The notes under the pieces were generated by a model that did no database searches, was not told where the DNA came from, and saw nothing but the letters and a program-made list of their open reading frames with translations. DNA of 64,000 nt from Halobellus sp. LT62 (GTDB taxonomy: Archaea; Halobacteriota; Halobacteria; Halobacteriales; Haloferacaceae), in the NCBI RefSeq assembly GCF_037031285.1, contig NZ_JAYEZO010000002.1, positions 62,001-126,000 on the forward strand. Direction: 5' to 3'. Shown here piece by piece: positions 36,173 through 44,248 of this stretch. A program made the translations under genes and the position numbers. Numbering within the stretch: position 1 is the first letter of the stretch; every line of letters begins with the position of its first letter.

Positions 36173-37348
36173 ATGGCCGACGACCCACCGACACAGCCGG
36201 GAACGCGGCGGATGGCACGTGTGTTCACCGAGGGACGGGGCGGGGAGACGCCCGGGATTCCGATGAGCTACGAGGACCTCGAAGCCGCCGCACTGGACGC
36301 GCTCTCGCCCGAGGCGTACGACTACGTCGCCGGCGGCGCGGGCGGCGAGGACACGGTCGACCGGAACCGGGAGGCGTTCCGACGGTACCGCCTGCTTCCG
36401 CGAATGCTCCGCGACGTCGCCGAGCGCGACCTCTCGACGACCGTCTGCGGTACGGAGCTTCCACATCCCGTGATGCTCGCTCCGGTCGGCGTCCAATCGA
36501 TCATCCACGAGGAGGGCGAGCGCGCGACGGCTCGGGCGGCCGCGGAGTTGGGGATGGGGCTGATCGCCAGTTCCGCGGCGTCGACGACGATGGAGGACGT
36601 CCGCGCGGAACTCGACGACGCGCCGGGGTGGTTTCAGCTCTACTGGAGTTCGGATCACGACCTCGCGAGGAGTTTCGTCGATCGGGCGACGGACGCGGGA
36701 TACGAAGCCGTCGTCGTCACGCTCGATACGCCGATGCTCGCGTGGCGCGAGCGGGATATGCAGCGGGCCTACCTGCCCTTTCTCGACGGCGACGGCGTCG
36801 CGAACTACTTCTCGGATCCGACGTTTCGATCCCGCGTCGACGGCGACGTCGACGAGGACCCCGAGGCCGCCGTCGACGAGTTTCTGGACGTCTTCAGCGA
36901 TCCGACGCTGACGTGGGACGACTTCGCGTGGCTCTGTGAGTACAGCGATCTCCCGGTCGTCGCGAAAGGGATCCTCCACCCGGACGACGCCGAACGCGCG
37001 GTCGACGCCGGGGCGGCGGGCGTCGTCGTCTCCAACCACGGCGGCCGCCAAGTCGACGGTGCGGTGGCCGCCCTAGAGCAGCTTCCGGATGTCGTCGACG
37101 CCGTCGACGAGGAGGTCGACGTGGTCTTCGACAGCGGGATCCGCCGCGGCGCGGACGTGTTGAAAGCGCTCGCACTCGGTGCCGACGCCGTCCTCCTCGG
37201 CCGTCCGTACGTGTACGGGCTGGCTCTCGACGGCGCGTCCGGGGTCCGGGAGGTCTGTGCGAACCTCCTCGCTGACTTCGATCTGGCGCTCGGTTTGATC
37301 GGTCACGACGACGTGGCCGACGTCGACGAATCGGTGCTCGCCGACTGA
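36173..37348 (+). CDS. FMN-dependent alpha-hydroxyacid oxidase/dehydrogenase
   Basis: A 391-residue flavoprotein of the lactate oxidase/glycolate oxidase/L-lactate dehydrogenase (LldD) family, oxidising L-2-hydroxyacids such as lactate. FMN-barrel motifs: AYDYVAGGAGGEDTVDRNRE (N-terminus), PVMLAPVGVQSIIHEEGE, LPVVAKGILHPDDAERAVDA (active-site Lys) and VVSNHGGRQVDG with the catalytic His and the substrate Arg; then FDSGIRRGADVLKALALGAD and LGRPYVYGL bind phosphate. No signal peptide or quinone-interaction insert is obvious. The promoter carries a large inverted repeat overlapping the TATA region, so strong regulation, perhaps by substrate, is likely. Confidence 0.85.
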   Translation: MADDPPTQPGTRRMARVFTEGRGGETPGIPMSYEDLEAAALDALSPEAYDYVAGGAGGEDTVDRNREAFRRYRLLPRMLRDVAERDLSTTVCGTELPHPVMLAPVGVQSIIHEEGERATARAAAELGMGLIASSAASTTMEDVRAELDDAPGWFQLYWSSDHDLARSFVDRATDAGYEAVVVTLDTPMLAWRERDMQRAYLPFLDGDGVANYFSDPTFRSRVDGDVDEDPEAAVDEFLDVFSDPTLTWDDFAWLCEYSDLPVVAKGILHPDDAERAVDAGAAGVVVSNHGGRQVDGAVAALEQLPDVVDAVDEEVDVVFDSGIRRGADVLKALALGADAVLLGRPYVYGLALDGASGVREVCANLLADFDLALGLIGHDDVADVDESVLAD

Positions 37349-37449
37349 CGGGGGCTCGTCGTCCGGCGAGATCCGCCGCCGTCGAAACCGGATCTACGGG
37401 CTCCGGGGGCTTCAAAGAGTACAAGAGGTGTGACGCAGTACAACGCCGT

Positions 37450-38295
37450 ATGAACGTAGCCGACGCGATGACGCCCCGAGAGGACGTGGTCACTGTCGAA
37501 CTCCCGGGGACCCGCGACGACGTGTTGGAGTACCTCCAAGAACGCGGCTTTTCGTCCGTCCCCGTCGTCAAGCGGACCGACGGCCGCGAGGAGTACCGCG
37601 GCCTCGTCTCCCGCGAGGAGCTGATCGAGAGCCCCGACGAGGACCAACTCGCGGTGCTGATGCGTGACGTTCCGACCGTCACCGCCGACACCAGCGTCGA
37701 GGAGGCCGCCCACCTGATGCTCGATGCGGGAACGCGTCGCGTCCCCGTTGTCGACGGCGAACTCGAGGGCATCGTCACCGTCACCGACGTCGTGCGCGCG
37801 ATCGCCCGCGAGGAGGTCGACGTCGACGCCACCGCCGGCGACGTCGCGACGAAGGACGTGAACACGACGTACGACGCCACGCCGCTGCCGGTGGCTGAGC
37901 GCGAGATCTACTACGCGAACGTCCCCTATGCGGTCTGTCTCGACGACGAGGGGCGGATGAACGGCATCCTCACCGAGGTCGACATCATCGACGTCGCCCG
38001 CGTCGTCGAGGGCGAGGACGACACGGGCGATTCCTTCGCCGAACAGGACGACGAGTGGATGTGGGAGGGAATCAAGGCTATCGGGAGGCGCTACGTCCCG
38101 ACGCGGAACGTCGAGCTCCCGGCCGAGCCCGTCTCGACGTTCATGTCCGATGACCTCGTGACGGTCTCGACGCGCAAGTCCGTCGTCGAGGTCGCCCAGG
38201 CCCTGATCACCGAGGACATCGAGCAGATCCCGCTCGTCAGCGGCGACGAACTGATCGGCATCGTCCGCGACGTGGACTTACTGGAGGCGCTGTAG
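37450..38295 (+). CDS. CBS-domain protein (four CBS motifs)
   Basis: A 281-residue soluble protein consisting of two CBS pairs (Bateman modules). Recognisable units: VADAMTPREDVVTVELPGTR with SVPVVKR, VPTVTADTSVEEAAHLMLDA with RVPVVDGELEGIVTVTDVVR, a divergent third unit ending in GRMNGILTEVDIIDVA, and VSTFMSDDLVTVSTRKSVVE with QIPLVSGDELIGIVRDVDLL. CBS pairs bind adenine nucleotides and usually regulate a partner. Its stop is directly followed by the glyS ATG, so the two are co-transcribed; whether it regulates GlyRS is unknown. Confidence 0.87.
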   Translation: MNVADAMTPREDVVTVELPGTRDDVLEYLQERGFSSVPVVKRTDGREEYRGLVSREELIESPDEDQLAVLMRDVPTVTADTSVEEAAHLMLDAGTRRVPVVDGELEGIVTVTDVVRAIAREEVDVDATAGDVATKDVNTTYDATPLPVAEREIYYANVPYAVCLDDEGRMNGILTEVDIIDVARVVEGEDDTGDSFAEQDDEWMWEGIKAIGRRYVPTRNVELPAEPVSTFMSDDLVTVSTRKSVVEVAQALITEDIEQIPLVSGDELIGIVRDVDLLEAL

Positions 38296-40095
38296 ATGAG
38301 CGAGGAGCGAACGGAGGGCGAGCGGCTCGCCGAACTCGCGAAACGCCGCGGCTACTTCTTCGGCGCGAGCGGTGCGTACGGCGGCGCGGCCGGTTTCTAC
38401 ACCTTCGGCCCGCAAGGGGCGGCGCTGAAGTCGAACGTCGAGGACGCGTGGCGCGACCGCTTCACCGTTCAGGAGGGCAACTTCGAGATCGAAGCGCCGA
38501 CGATTATGCCCGAACCGGTGTTCGAGGCCTCCGGCCACCTCGACGGGTTCGACGATATGCTCGTCGAGTGTCCCGATTGCGGTACCTCCCACCGCGCGGA
38601 CCACCTCATCGAGGACAACACCGGTCTCGAAGACGCCGAATCGCTTCCGGTCTCGGAGGTCGAAGACCTGATTGCCGAACACGACCTCCAGTGTCCGAAC
38701 TGCGGCGGCCACCTCGCCGGAGAGCCGGTCGAGGACTTCAACCTGATGTTCGAGACGAATATCGGCCCGGGGTCGTCGACGCCGGGCTATCTCCGACCGG
38801 AGACGGCGCAGGGCATCTTCGTGGAGTTCCCGCGCATCAAGGAGTACGCGCGCAACAGCCTGCCGTTCGGCGCGACGCAGATCGGCCGCGCCTACCGCAA
38901 CGAGATCTCGCCGCGGAAGAGCATTGTCCGGACTCGGGAGTTCACCCAAGCGGAGTTAGAGCAGTTCGTCGACCCCGAGCGCGACGAACCGGATCTCGAC
39001 TCCGTGCGCGACGTCGAGGTCGTCCTGTATCCGGCGACCGAACAGGGGGCCGACGACGGCGAGTACGTCGAAACCACCGTCGGCGAGGCCGTCGACGAGG
39101 GCATCGTCGGCGACGCGTGGATCGGCTACTTCCTCGGAGTCGCCCAGGAGTGGTACGAGCGCGTCGGCGTCGATATGGACCGATTCCGCTTTCGACAACA
39201 TCTCGCGGGCGAGCGTGCCCACTACGCCGCGGACTGCTGGGACGCCGAGAGCGAGGTCGACGGCGACTGGATCGAGATCGCCGGCTTCGCCTATCGGGGC
39301 GACTACGACCTCTCGAAACACGGCGAGCACAGCGACGACGACTTCACGATCTTCCGGCAGTTCGACGAGCCGAAGAACGTCGAGAAGGCCGTCGCCGACC
39401 CGGATATGAGCGTGCTCGGACCCGAGTTCGGCGGGGCCGCCGCCGACGTGCAGTCGGCGCTCGAAGAACTGGCCGAGCGCGACCCCTCGGCGTTCGATAC
39501 GGAGGAGGTATCCGTCACGGTCGGCGGCGAGACGAAGACCGTCGACGCCGACGTGGCGAACTTCCGGATCGAGGAGCGGACGGTCTCGGGCGAGCACATC
39601 ACGCCGCACGTGATCGAACCCTCGTTCGGGGTCGATCGGACCGTCTACACGCTGCTCGCGCACGCGTACAACGAGGACGAGGTCGCCGGCGAGACGCGCT
39701 CGTTCCTCTCGCTGTCGCCGGCGGTCGCGCCGACGGACGTCGGTGTCTTCCCGCTGGTCTCGAACGTCGACGAGCTCGTCGATCGCGCCGAGGCGCTCGT
39801 CGAGGACCTTCGAGAGTCCGGGTTCAGCGTCGTCTACGACGACTCCGGCAGCATCGGTCGCCGCTACCGCCGGCAGGACGAGGTCGGCACCCCGTTCTGC
39901 GTCACCGTCGACCGCGACGGGCTGGAGGGCGACGATCCCGACAGCGTCACGATCCGCGAGCGCGACACCGCCCGCCAAGTCCGCGTGCCCCTCGAATCGC
40001 TGATCGAAGAGCTTCGCGCCGTCACGAGCGGCGACCGGTCGTTCGACGACCTCGTCGAGACGTACGACCTCGTCGAACCGGGCGCGGACGCGTAA
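38296..40095 (+). CDS. glyS: Glycyl-tRNA synthetase
   Basis: A 599-residue class II aminoacyl-tRNA synthetase of the alpha-2 (archaeal/eukaryotic) type. The early GYFFGASGAYGGAAGFYTFGP, motif 1 region FEIEAPTIMPEPVFEASGHL, motif 2 QIGRAYRNEISPRKSIVRTREFTQ-type segment (Arg-rich) and motif 3 PHVIEPSFGVDRTVYTLLAH are clear. A zinc-like pair CPDCGTSHRADH and CPNCGGHL lies near residues 91-138. The C-terminal anticodon-binding domain ends the protein. ATG follows the CBS gene stop with no gap. Confidence 0.96.
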   Translation: MSEERTEGERLAELAKRRGYFFGASGAYGGAAGFYTFGPQGAALKSNVEDAWRDRFTVQEGNFEIEAPTIMPEPVFEASGHLDGFDDMLVECPDCGTSHRADHLIEDNTGLEDAESLPVSEVEDLIAEHDLQCPNCGGHLAGEPVEDFNLMFETNIGPGSSTPGYLRPETAQGIFVEFPRIKEYARNSLPFGATQIGRAYRNEISPRKSIVRTREFTQAELEQFVDPERDEPDLDSVRDVEVVLYPATEQGADDGEYVETTVGEAVDEGIVGDAWIGYFLGVAQEWYERVGVDMDRFRFRQHLAGERAHYAADCWDAESEVDGDWIEIAGFAYRGDYDLSKHGEHSDDDFTIFRQFDEPKNVEKAVADPDMSVLGPEFGGAAADVQSALEELAERDPSAFDTEEVSVTVGGETKTVDADVANFRIEERTVSGEHITPHVIEPSFGVDRTVYTLLAHAYNEDEVAGETRSFLSLSPAVAPTDVGVFPLVSNVDELVDRAEALVEDLRESGFSVVYDDSGSIGRRYRRQDEVGTPFCVTVDRDGLEGDDPDSVTIRERDTARQVRVPLESLIEELRAVTSGDRSFDDLVETYDLVEPGADA

Positions 40096-40099
40096 GACG

Positions 40100-40753
40100 G
40101 TGCCCTCCGCGCAATCGAGTTCCGGTGTCCTCTCGAACGTCTCCGAGAGCGAACTCAAGCGTCGCCTCGTTCACGCGAGCGGGACCGGGCTTCCGCTGTT
40201 GTACGTCCTCGAGTTCGTCTCGTGGGACCAGTTCGGCCTCGTGATGCTCGTCTGTGCGGCCGCAGCGGCCGTCTTGGAGTTCTTCCGGCTGGTCGTCGGT
40301 CTCGACTGGGCGATCTACGACGAACTCACGCGCTCCTACGAGCAGACGAACGTCGCGGGCTACGCGCTGTATATGTTCAGCATCACCGCCGTCGTCCTCG
40401 TGTTCGCGCCGTACATCGCCGTTCCCGCCGCGCTGATGCTGACGATCGGCGATCCGGTCTCGGGGCTGCTCGGGACGACGCGCGCAGCCGACGAATCGAA
40501 GCGCCTCCGGACGCTTGGCGCGATGTTTGCGGTGTGTTTCGCCGTCTCTGCGCCGTTCCTCGTTCCCGCGGTGGGTACGGTCGTCGGCCTCGCGGCCGCC
40601 GTCGCGGCCGCCCTCGCCGCGACCGTCGCGGACGGCTTCAAGCCGGTCATCGCGGGCTACGTCGTCGACGATAACCTCTCGATCCCTCCCGCGGGCGCAC
40701 TCGCTGCCAGCGCCGTGCTCGCGGTTGCCGGCGCTGCGCCCGTCTTGGGCTGA
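40100..40753 (+). CDS. Dolichol kinase/CTP-dependent prenol kinase-like membrane protein
   Basis: A 217-residue membrane protein with about six hydrophobic segments, related to dolichol kinase and phytol kinase (SEC59/VTE5, phosphatidate cytidylyltransferase superfamily). SELKRRLVHASGTGLPLLYV at the N-terminus and LMLTIGDPVSGLLGTT in the middle are the recognisable motifs, the latter including the GD dipeptide; ATVADGFKPVIAGYVVDDNL near the end matches the family's last motif. It may phosphorylate dolichol or another polyprenol for lipid-linked glycan synthesis. Start is GTG, 4 bp after the glyS stop. Confidence 0.78.
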   Translation: MPSAQSSSGVLSNVSESELKRRLVHASGTGLPLLYVLEFVSWDQFGLVMLVCAAAAAVLEFFRLVVGLDWAIYDELTRSYEQTNVAGYALYMFSITAVVLVFAPYIAVPAALMLTIGDPVSGLLGTTRAADESKRLRTLGAMFAVCFAVSAPFLVPAVGTVVGLAAAVAAALAATVADGFKPVIAGYVVDDNLSIPPAGALAASAVLAVAGAAPVLG

Positions 40754-40819
40754 ACACCGGGATTCGCTGACGCCGATCCGACGCGATACTTTTTGTACGA
40801 TCACGACCAAGCGCGGTCC

Positions 40820-41305
40820 GTGACGGTCTACGAGAGCGACCTCCCGGGCGTCGGAAAGAAACACGAGATCGATTTACCGGACGGCACACAGCTCGTGGTC
40901 GTCACCCATAACGACGGGCGGCGAGAGGTGTTTCTGCGCGAGACGTCCGACAGCGACTCGGAGAAGCTGTTCGAGCTCCCCGACGACTTGGCGAGACAGA
41001 TCGGGACGATCTTGGAAGGGGCGTACTTTCAGCCGGTCCAATCGCAGAACATCGAGACGCTGCTCGGCGGTGACACGCTCTTAGAGTGGGTCGAGGTCGA
41101 CGCGGACTCACCGATCGTCGGCCAGACGCTCGGCGAGTCTGACCTCCGCGCGGAGACCGGCGCGTCGGTCGTCGCGATCGAACGGGGACAGGACGTGATC
41201 CCGTCGCCCGGTGGCGACACGACGATAGAGGCGGGCGACACGCTCGTCGTCGTCGGTACCCGTGCGAACTGTGCGGACTTCGAATCGCGCGTGACCAGTG
41301 CATAA
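40820..41305 (+). CDS. TrkA-C (RCK_C) domain protein, partner of the antiporter
   Basis: A 161-residue soluble protein. Residues 1-80 hold a small alpha/beta region (TQLVVVTHNDGRREVFLRET) and residues 85-160 a TrkA-C domain (DADSPIVGQTLGESDLRAET, then IEAGDTLVVVGTRANCADFE). Such proteins gate CPA2 antiporters and KefC-like channels in response to nucleotides or ions. The downstream antiporter ATG overlaps its stop by one base, so the two form a two-gene unit. GTG at 40820 chosen; a TATA-like TACTTTTT lies about 27 bp before it. Confidence 0.83.
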   Translation: MTVYESDLPGVGKKHEIDLPDGTQLVVVTHNDGRREVFLRETSDSDSEKLFELPDDLARQIGTILEGAYFQPVQSQNIETLLGGDTLLEWVEVDADSPIVGQTLGESDLRAETGASVVAIERGQDVIPSPGGDTTIEAGDTLVVVGTRANCADFESRVTSA

Positions 41306-42507
41306 TGGCGGCAGGGCTCTTCGAACTCGGACAGGTGTTCGCAGTTCTGGCAATCTCCGGAGCGCTCGCGCTCCGGATCGGCCTGTCGGTCATCCCGCTG
41401 TACGTGGTCGGTGGGATGCTCGCCGGTCCCTTCGTCGCCGGTCGGTTCGGTCTCCCGCACGTGCCCGAAAGCGAGATGCTCACGATCCTCGCGGAGGTCG
41501 GAATCGTCCTCTTGCTGTTCTTTCTGGGACTGGAGTTCAGCCTCGATCGACTGTTGGCCGCACGATCGCGAATCACCCGCGCGGGCGTCGTCGACGCCGC
41601 GATCAACCTCCCGCTCGGGATCGCGCTCGGTCTCGCACTCGGTTGGTCGATCGTCGAGGCGCTGCTGCTCGGCGGGATCGTCTACATCTCCTCGTCGGCG
41701 ATCATCACCAAGACGCTGATCGACCTCGGCTGGATCGCCAACGACGAGGCCGACCCGATCCTCGGGACGCTGGTCTTCGAGGACCTCTTTATTGCAATCT
41801 ATCTCGCGATCGTCGCCTCGCTCGTCCTCGGGGGAACCAGTGCGGGACTCAACGGCCTCGGGCGGTCGCTGGCGATCGCGTTCGGCTTCCTCGGTGCGCT
41901 ACTTTTGGCCGTCCAGTACGGCACGGCGTTCTTCTCTCGCGTCCTCGATGTCGCCGACACCGAGTCGTTCGTTCTCCGGGTACTGGGCGTGGTCGTTCCC
42001 ATCGCCGGATTCGCGCTGTCGATCGGCGTGAGCGAAGCGGTCGCGGCGTTTTTCGTCGGGATGGGCTTTTCGACCAGCGGGCACCGCGAGCGGATCGAAC
42101 GACAGCTCACGTCCGTCCGCGACGTCTTCGCCGCGGTCTTTTTCTTCTGGATCGGCGTCGGCACCGACCCGCGACTCCTCGTCGGCGTCGCCGTCCCGCT
42201 CGCGGCGGCCGTCCTGTTGACGACCCCGGCGAAACTGCTCTCGGGCTACGTCGGGGGTCGCGTCTACGACCTCTCGGAGCACCGTGCGCTCCGGGTCGGC
42301 ATCGGGCTGGTGCCGCGCGGGGAATTCTCGCTCGTCATCGCCGCGCTCGCAGCCGGCGGATCGACGACGGTAATGCAGGAGACGATCCCGGCGCTCGCCG
42401 TCGGCTACGTGCTCGTGATGAGCGTGTTCGGAACGCTGTTGATGCAGCGTTCGGACGCCGTCGAGAGCGTTCTCGCTCGATTTCTCCCCCTCGGTACCGA
42501 CGCCTGA
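41305..42507 (+). CDS. CPA2-family cation/proton antiporter (KefB/GerN-like)
   Basis: A 400-residue membrane antiporter with about 12-13 helices and no C-terminal TrkA domain, that part being supplied by the upstream gene. EVGIVLLLFFLGLEFSLDRL, SSSAIITKTLIDLGWIANDE, LGTLVFEDLFIAIYLAIVAS (acidic pair region) and LVPRGEFSLVIAALAAG are CPA2 signatures. It probably exchanges K+ or Na+ for protons at the cell membrane. The overlap of its ATG with the upstream stop implies coupled translation. Confidence 0.87.
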   Translation: MAAGLFELGQVFAVLAISGALALRIGLSVIPLYVVGGMLAGPFVAGRFGLPHVPESEMLTILAEVGIVLLLFFLGLEFSLDRLLAARSRITRAGVVDAAINLPLGIALGLALGWSIVEALLLGGIVYISSSAIITKTLIDLGWIANDEADPILGTLVFEDLFIAIYLAIVASLVLGGTSAGLNGLGRSLAIAFGFLGALLLAVQYGTAFFSRVLDVADTESFVLRVLGVVVPIAGFALSIGVSEAVAAFFVGMGFSTSGHRERIERQLTSVRDVFAAVFFFWIGVGTDPRLLVGVAVPLAAAVLLTTPAKLLSGYVGGRVYDLSEHRALRVGIGLVPRGEFSLVIAALAAGGSTTVMQETIPALAVGYVLVMSVFGTLLMQRSDAVESVLARFLPLGTDA

Positions 42508-42578
42508 CCACGGCGGGAAGCCCCGACAGAAATTCCGAGTTGTCCCAGATAGAGCGCGTTGACCGACCTCCGCACCGA

Positions 42579-42724
42579 CTACAATTTCAGCACGCTGTGG
42601 ATGTCGTTGCCGCCGAGGAGGTTCGTACGCCTCGTTGACCTTTTCCAGTGTATACTCCTGCGTGATTAGCTCGTCGAGCAGGTAGTCGTCGTCGATCGGC
42701 CGTCCAGCGGCGCTCTGTCTCGAA
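42579..42724 (-). pseudogene. Frameshifted C-terminal fragment of a zinc-type alcohol dehydrogenase
   Basis: On the minus strand, sequence up to 42622 reads GRPIDDDYLLDELITQEYTL then EKVNEAYE; after one extra base at 42621 the reading continues as LLGGNDIHSVLKL and stops at TAG 42581-42579. This is the characteristic C-terminus of medium-chain Zn/NAD alcohol dehydrogenases (D-x-LI-T, then L..VNEAY, then SVLKL). The rest of the gene is absent, so this is a decayed remnant. It starts about 72 bp from the 3' end of the antiporter gene. Confidence 0.7.
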
Positions 42725-42759
42725 AACGTTTAGTACGACGCGTCTGTTTCACACTCCTA

Positions 42760-42891
42760 ATGACGCGTCTCTCTCGGATGCGCACTCGCGCCCCGTCGAG
42801 AGTCGCGACTCCGTTCGCCTCGGCGCTTACTATTCCGATTTCCGCCGAGACGACCGACGCCGCGCGACGACCGCGACGACGGGCCCGTTAG
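42760..42891 (+). CDS. Arginine-rich leader-like ORF upstream of argG
   Basis: ATG at 42760, TAG at 42889-42891, 43 codons, 11 of them arginine; the last eight codons read R-R-P-R-R-R-A-R. It begins MTRLSRMRTRAPSRVATPFA. A TATA-like GTTTAGTA (42728-42735) lies about 28 bp before the ATG, fitting a leaderless transcript. A GC hairpin (42881-42895) straddles the stop codon. The position, just upstream of the arginine operon, suggests an arginine-sensing leader peptide, but such attenuation is not established in haloarchaea, and argG seems to have its own TATA box further down. The peptide could be a chance ORF. Confidence 0.5.
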   Translation: MTRLSRMRTRAPSRVATPFASALTIPISAETTDAARRPRRRAR

Positions 42892-42895
42892 GCCC
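42881..42895 (+). promoter_or_regulatory. Hairpin overlapping the leader ORF stop codon
   Basis: GGGCC (42881-42885), loop CGTTA, GGCCC (42891-42895): a perfect 5-bp GC stem. The TAG stop of the Arg-rich ORF lies in the loop and right arm, so a ribosome finishing or stalled on the Arg codons would prevent folding. No T-run follows, so it is not a standard archaeal terminator. Confidence 0.5.
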
Positions 42896-42991
42896 ACTAT
42901 TACCTCTCCCACTGTCGTATCGAATCAACTCACAAGCGAGTAGCGTCTCTATAGGCATTGCTGCGATTTAATTTCTAAACTTTAAACCGTG

Positions 42992-43000
42992 TATTTTATA
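42992..43000 (+). promoter_or_regulatory. TATA-like box and Shine-Dalgarno of argG
   Basis: TATTTTATA (42992-43000) is about 32 bp before the argG ATG at 43028. A second AT-rich word CTTTAAAC lies at about 42980-42987. GGAG at 43019-43022 is spaced 5 nt from the ATG. The in-frame ATG at 43004 is too close to the TATA box to be on the transcript, which decides for 43028. Confidence 0.55.
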
Positions 43001-43027
43001 CGGATGAGCGTTCGAATCGGAGATATA

Positions 43028-44245
43028 ATGACAAGCGTGGCACTCGCGTTCTCGGGCGGCCTCGACACGACAGTCTGCGTCTCGCTCCTGCAGGAGGAGT
43101 ACGGCTACGACGAAGTCGTCGGCGTCACCGTCGACGTGGGGCAACCCGAATCCGAGTTCGAGGAGGCACAGGAGACCGCCGACGCACACGGTCTCGACCT
43201 GCACGTCGTCGACGCGAAAGACGAGTTCGCGGATCTCTGTTTCGACTCCGTGCGCGCGAACGCGACGTATCAGGGCTACCCGCTCGGCACGGCGCTCGCG
43301 CGCCCGGTCATCGCGAACGCGATCCTCGACGTCGCCGAGGCGGAGGGCTGCGACGCCCTCGCGCACGGTTGCACCGGCAAAGGAAACGATCAGCTCCGCT
43401 TCGAGGTCGTCTGGCGCGCCTCCGACCTCGACGTGATCGCGCCCGTCCGCGAACTGGAACTCACCCGCGAGTGGGAGCAGCAGTACGCCGAGGACAACGA
43501 CCTCCCCGTCCAGTCGGGCAACTCCGGCGTCTGGTCGATCGACACCAACCTCTGGAGCCGCTCGGTCGAGGGCGGACAGCTCGAAGACCCCGGATACGTG
43601 CCCCCCGAGGACATCTACGAGTGGACCGACGACCCCGCGAACGCCACCGAGACAGAGGTAGTGGAAATCGCGTTCGAGGACGGTTACCCCGTCGCGCTCG
43701 ACGGCGAGGAGCTCTCGCCGCCGGAGCTCATCGCGGCGCTGAACGAGCAGGCCGGCAAACACGGCGTCGGCCGCACGGATATGATGGAAGACCGTATGCT
43801 CGGGCTGAAGGTCCGCGAGAACTACGAGCACCCGGCGGCGACGACGCTTCTCACCGCCCACGAGGCGCTCGAACAGCTCGTCCTCACGAAAGACGAGCGC
43901 GACTTCAAGCGCTCGATCGACGCCGAGTGGGCCCAGAAGAGCTACGAGGGCCTCGTCGATCACCCGCTCGTCGGTGCTCTGGAGGGTTTCATCGACGAGA
44001 CGCAGACGCGCGTCACCGGCACGGTGACGATCAAGTTCCAGGGCGGGCAGGCCCGCCCGGTCGCCCGCGATTCGGAGTACGCCGCCTACTCCGAGGACGC
44101 CGCGTCGTTCAACACCTCCGGCGTCGGCGACATCACCCAACAGGACGCGACCGGCGTCGCGAAGTACCACGGGTTCCAGTCGCGCCTCGCGAACGCCGCC
44201 ATCGACGCCGTCGAGGGCGACGCGGACGAAGGCGACTGGGAGTGA
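43028..44245 (+). CDS. argG: Argininosuccinate synthase
   Basis: A 405-residue enzyme joining citrulline and aspartate with ATP. The N-terminal VALAFSGGLDTTVCVSLLQE is the PP-loop (SGGLDT), followed by GCTGKGNDQLRFEV and NSGVWSIDTNLWSRSVEGG typical of the family. It is the first gene of a nine-gene arginine cluster in one direction; argH starts 4 bp later. The start at 43028 is chosen from TATA/SD spacing. An arginine-rich short ORF upstream may be its leader. Confidence 0.96.
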   Translation: MTSVALAFSGGLDTTVCVSLLQEEYGYDEVVGVTVDVGQPESEFEEAQETADAHGLDLHVVDAKDEFADLCFDSVRANATYQGYPLGTALARPVIANAILDVAEAEGCDALAHGCTGKGNDQLRFEVVWRASDLDVIAPVRELELTREWEQQYAEDNDLPVQSGNSGVWSIDTNLWSRSVEGGQLEDPGYVPPEDIYEWTDDPANATETEVVEIAFEDGYPVALDGEELSPPELIAALNEQAGKHGVGRTDMMEDRMLGLKVRENYEHPAATTLLTAHEALEQLVLTKDERDFKRSIDAEWAQKSYEGLVDHPLVGALEGFIDETQTRVTGTVTIKFQGGQARPVARDSEYAAYSEDAASFNTSGVGDITQQDATGVAKYHGFQSRLANAAIDAVEGDADEGDWE

Positions 44246-44248
44246 GCG

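Noticed and set aside
43004-43027. Alternative argG start at ATG 43004
   Set aside because: Only 4 bp after the TATA-like box, so it would not be on a transcript started there; ATG 43028 has GGAG at proper spacing.
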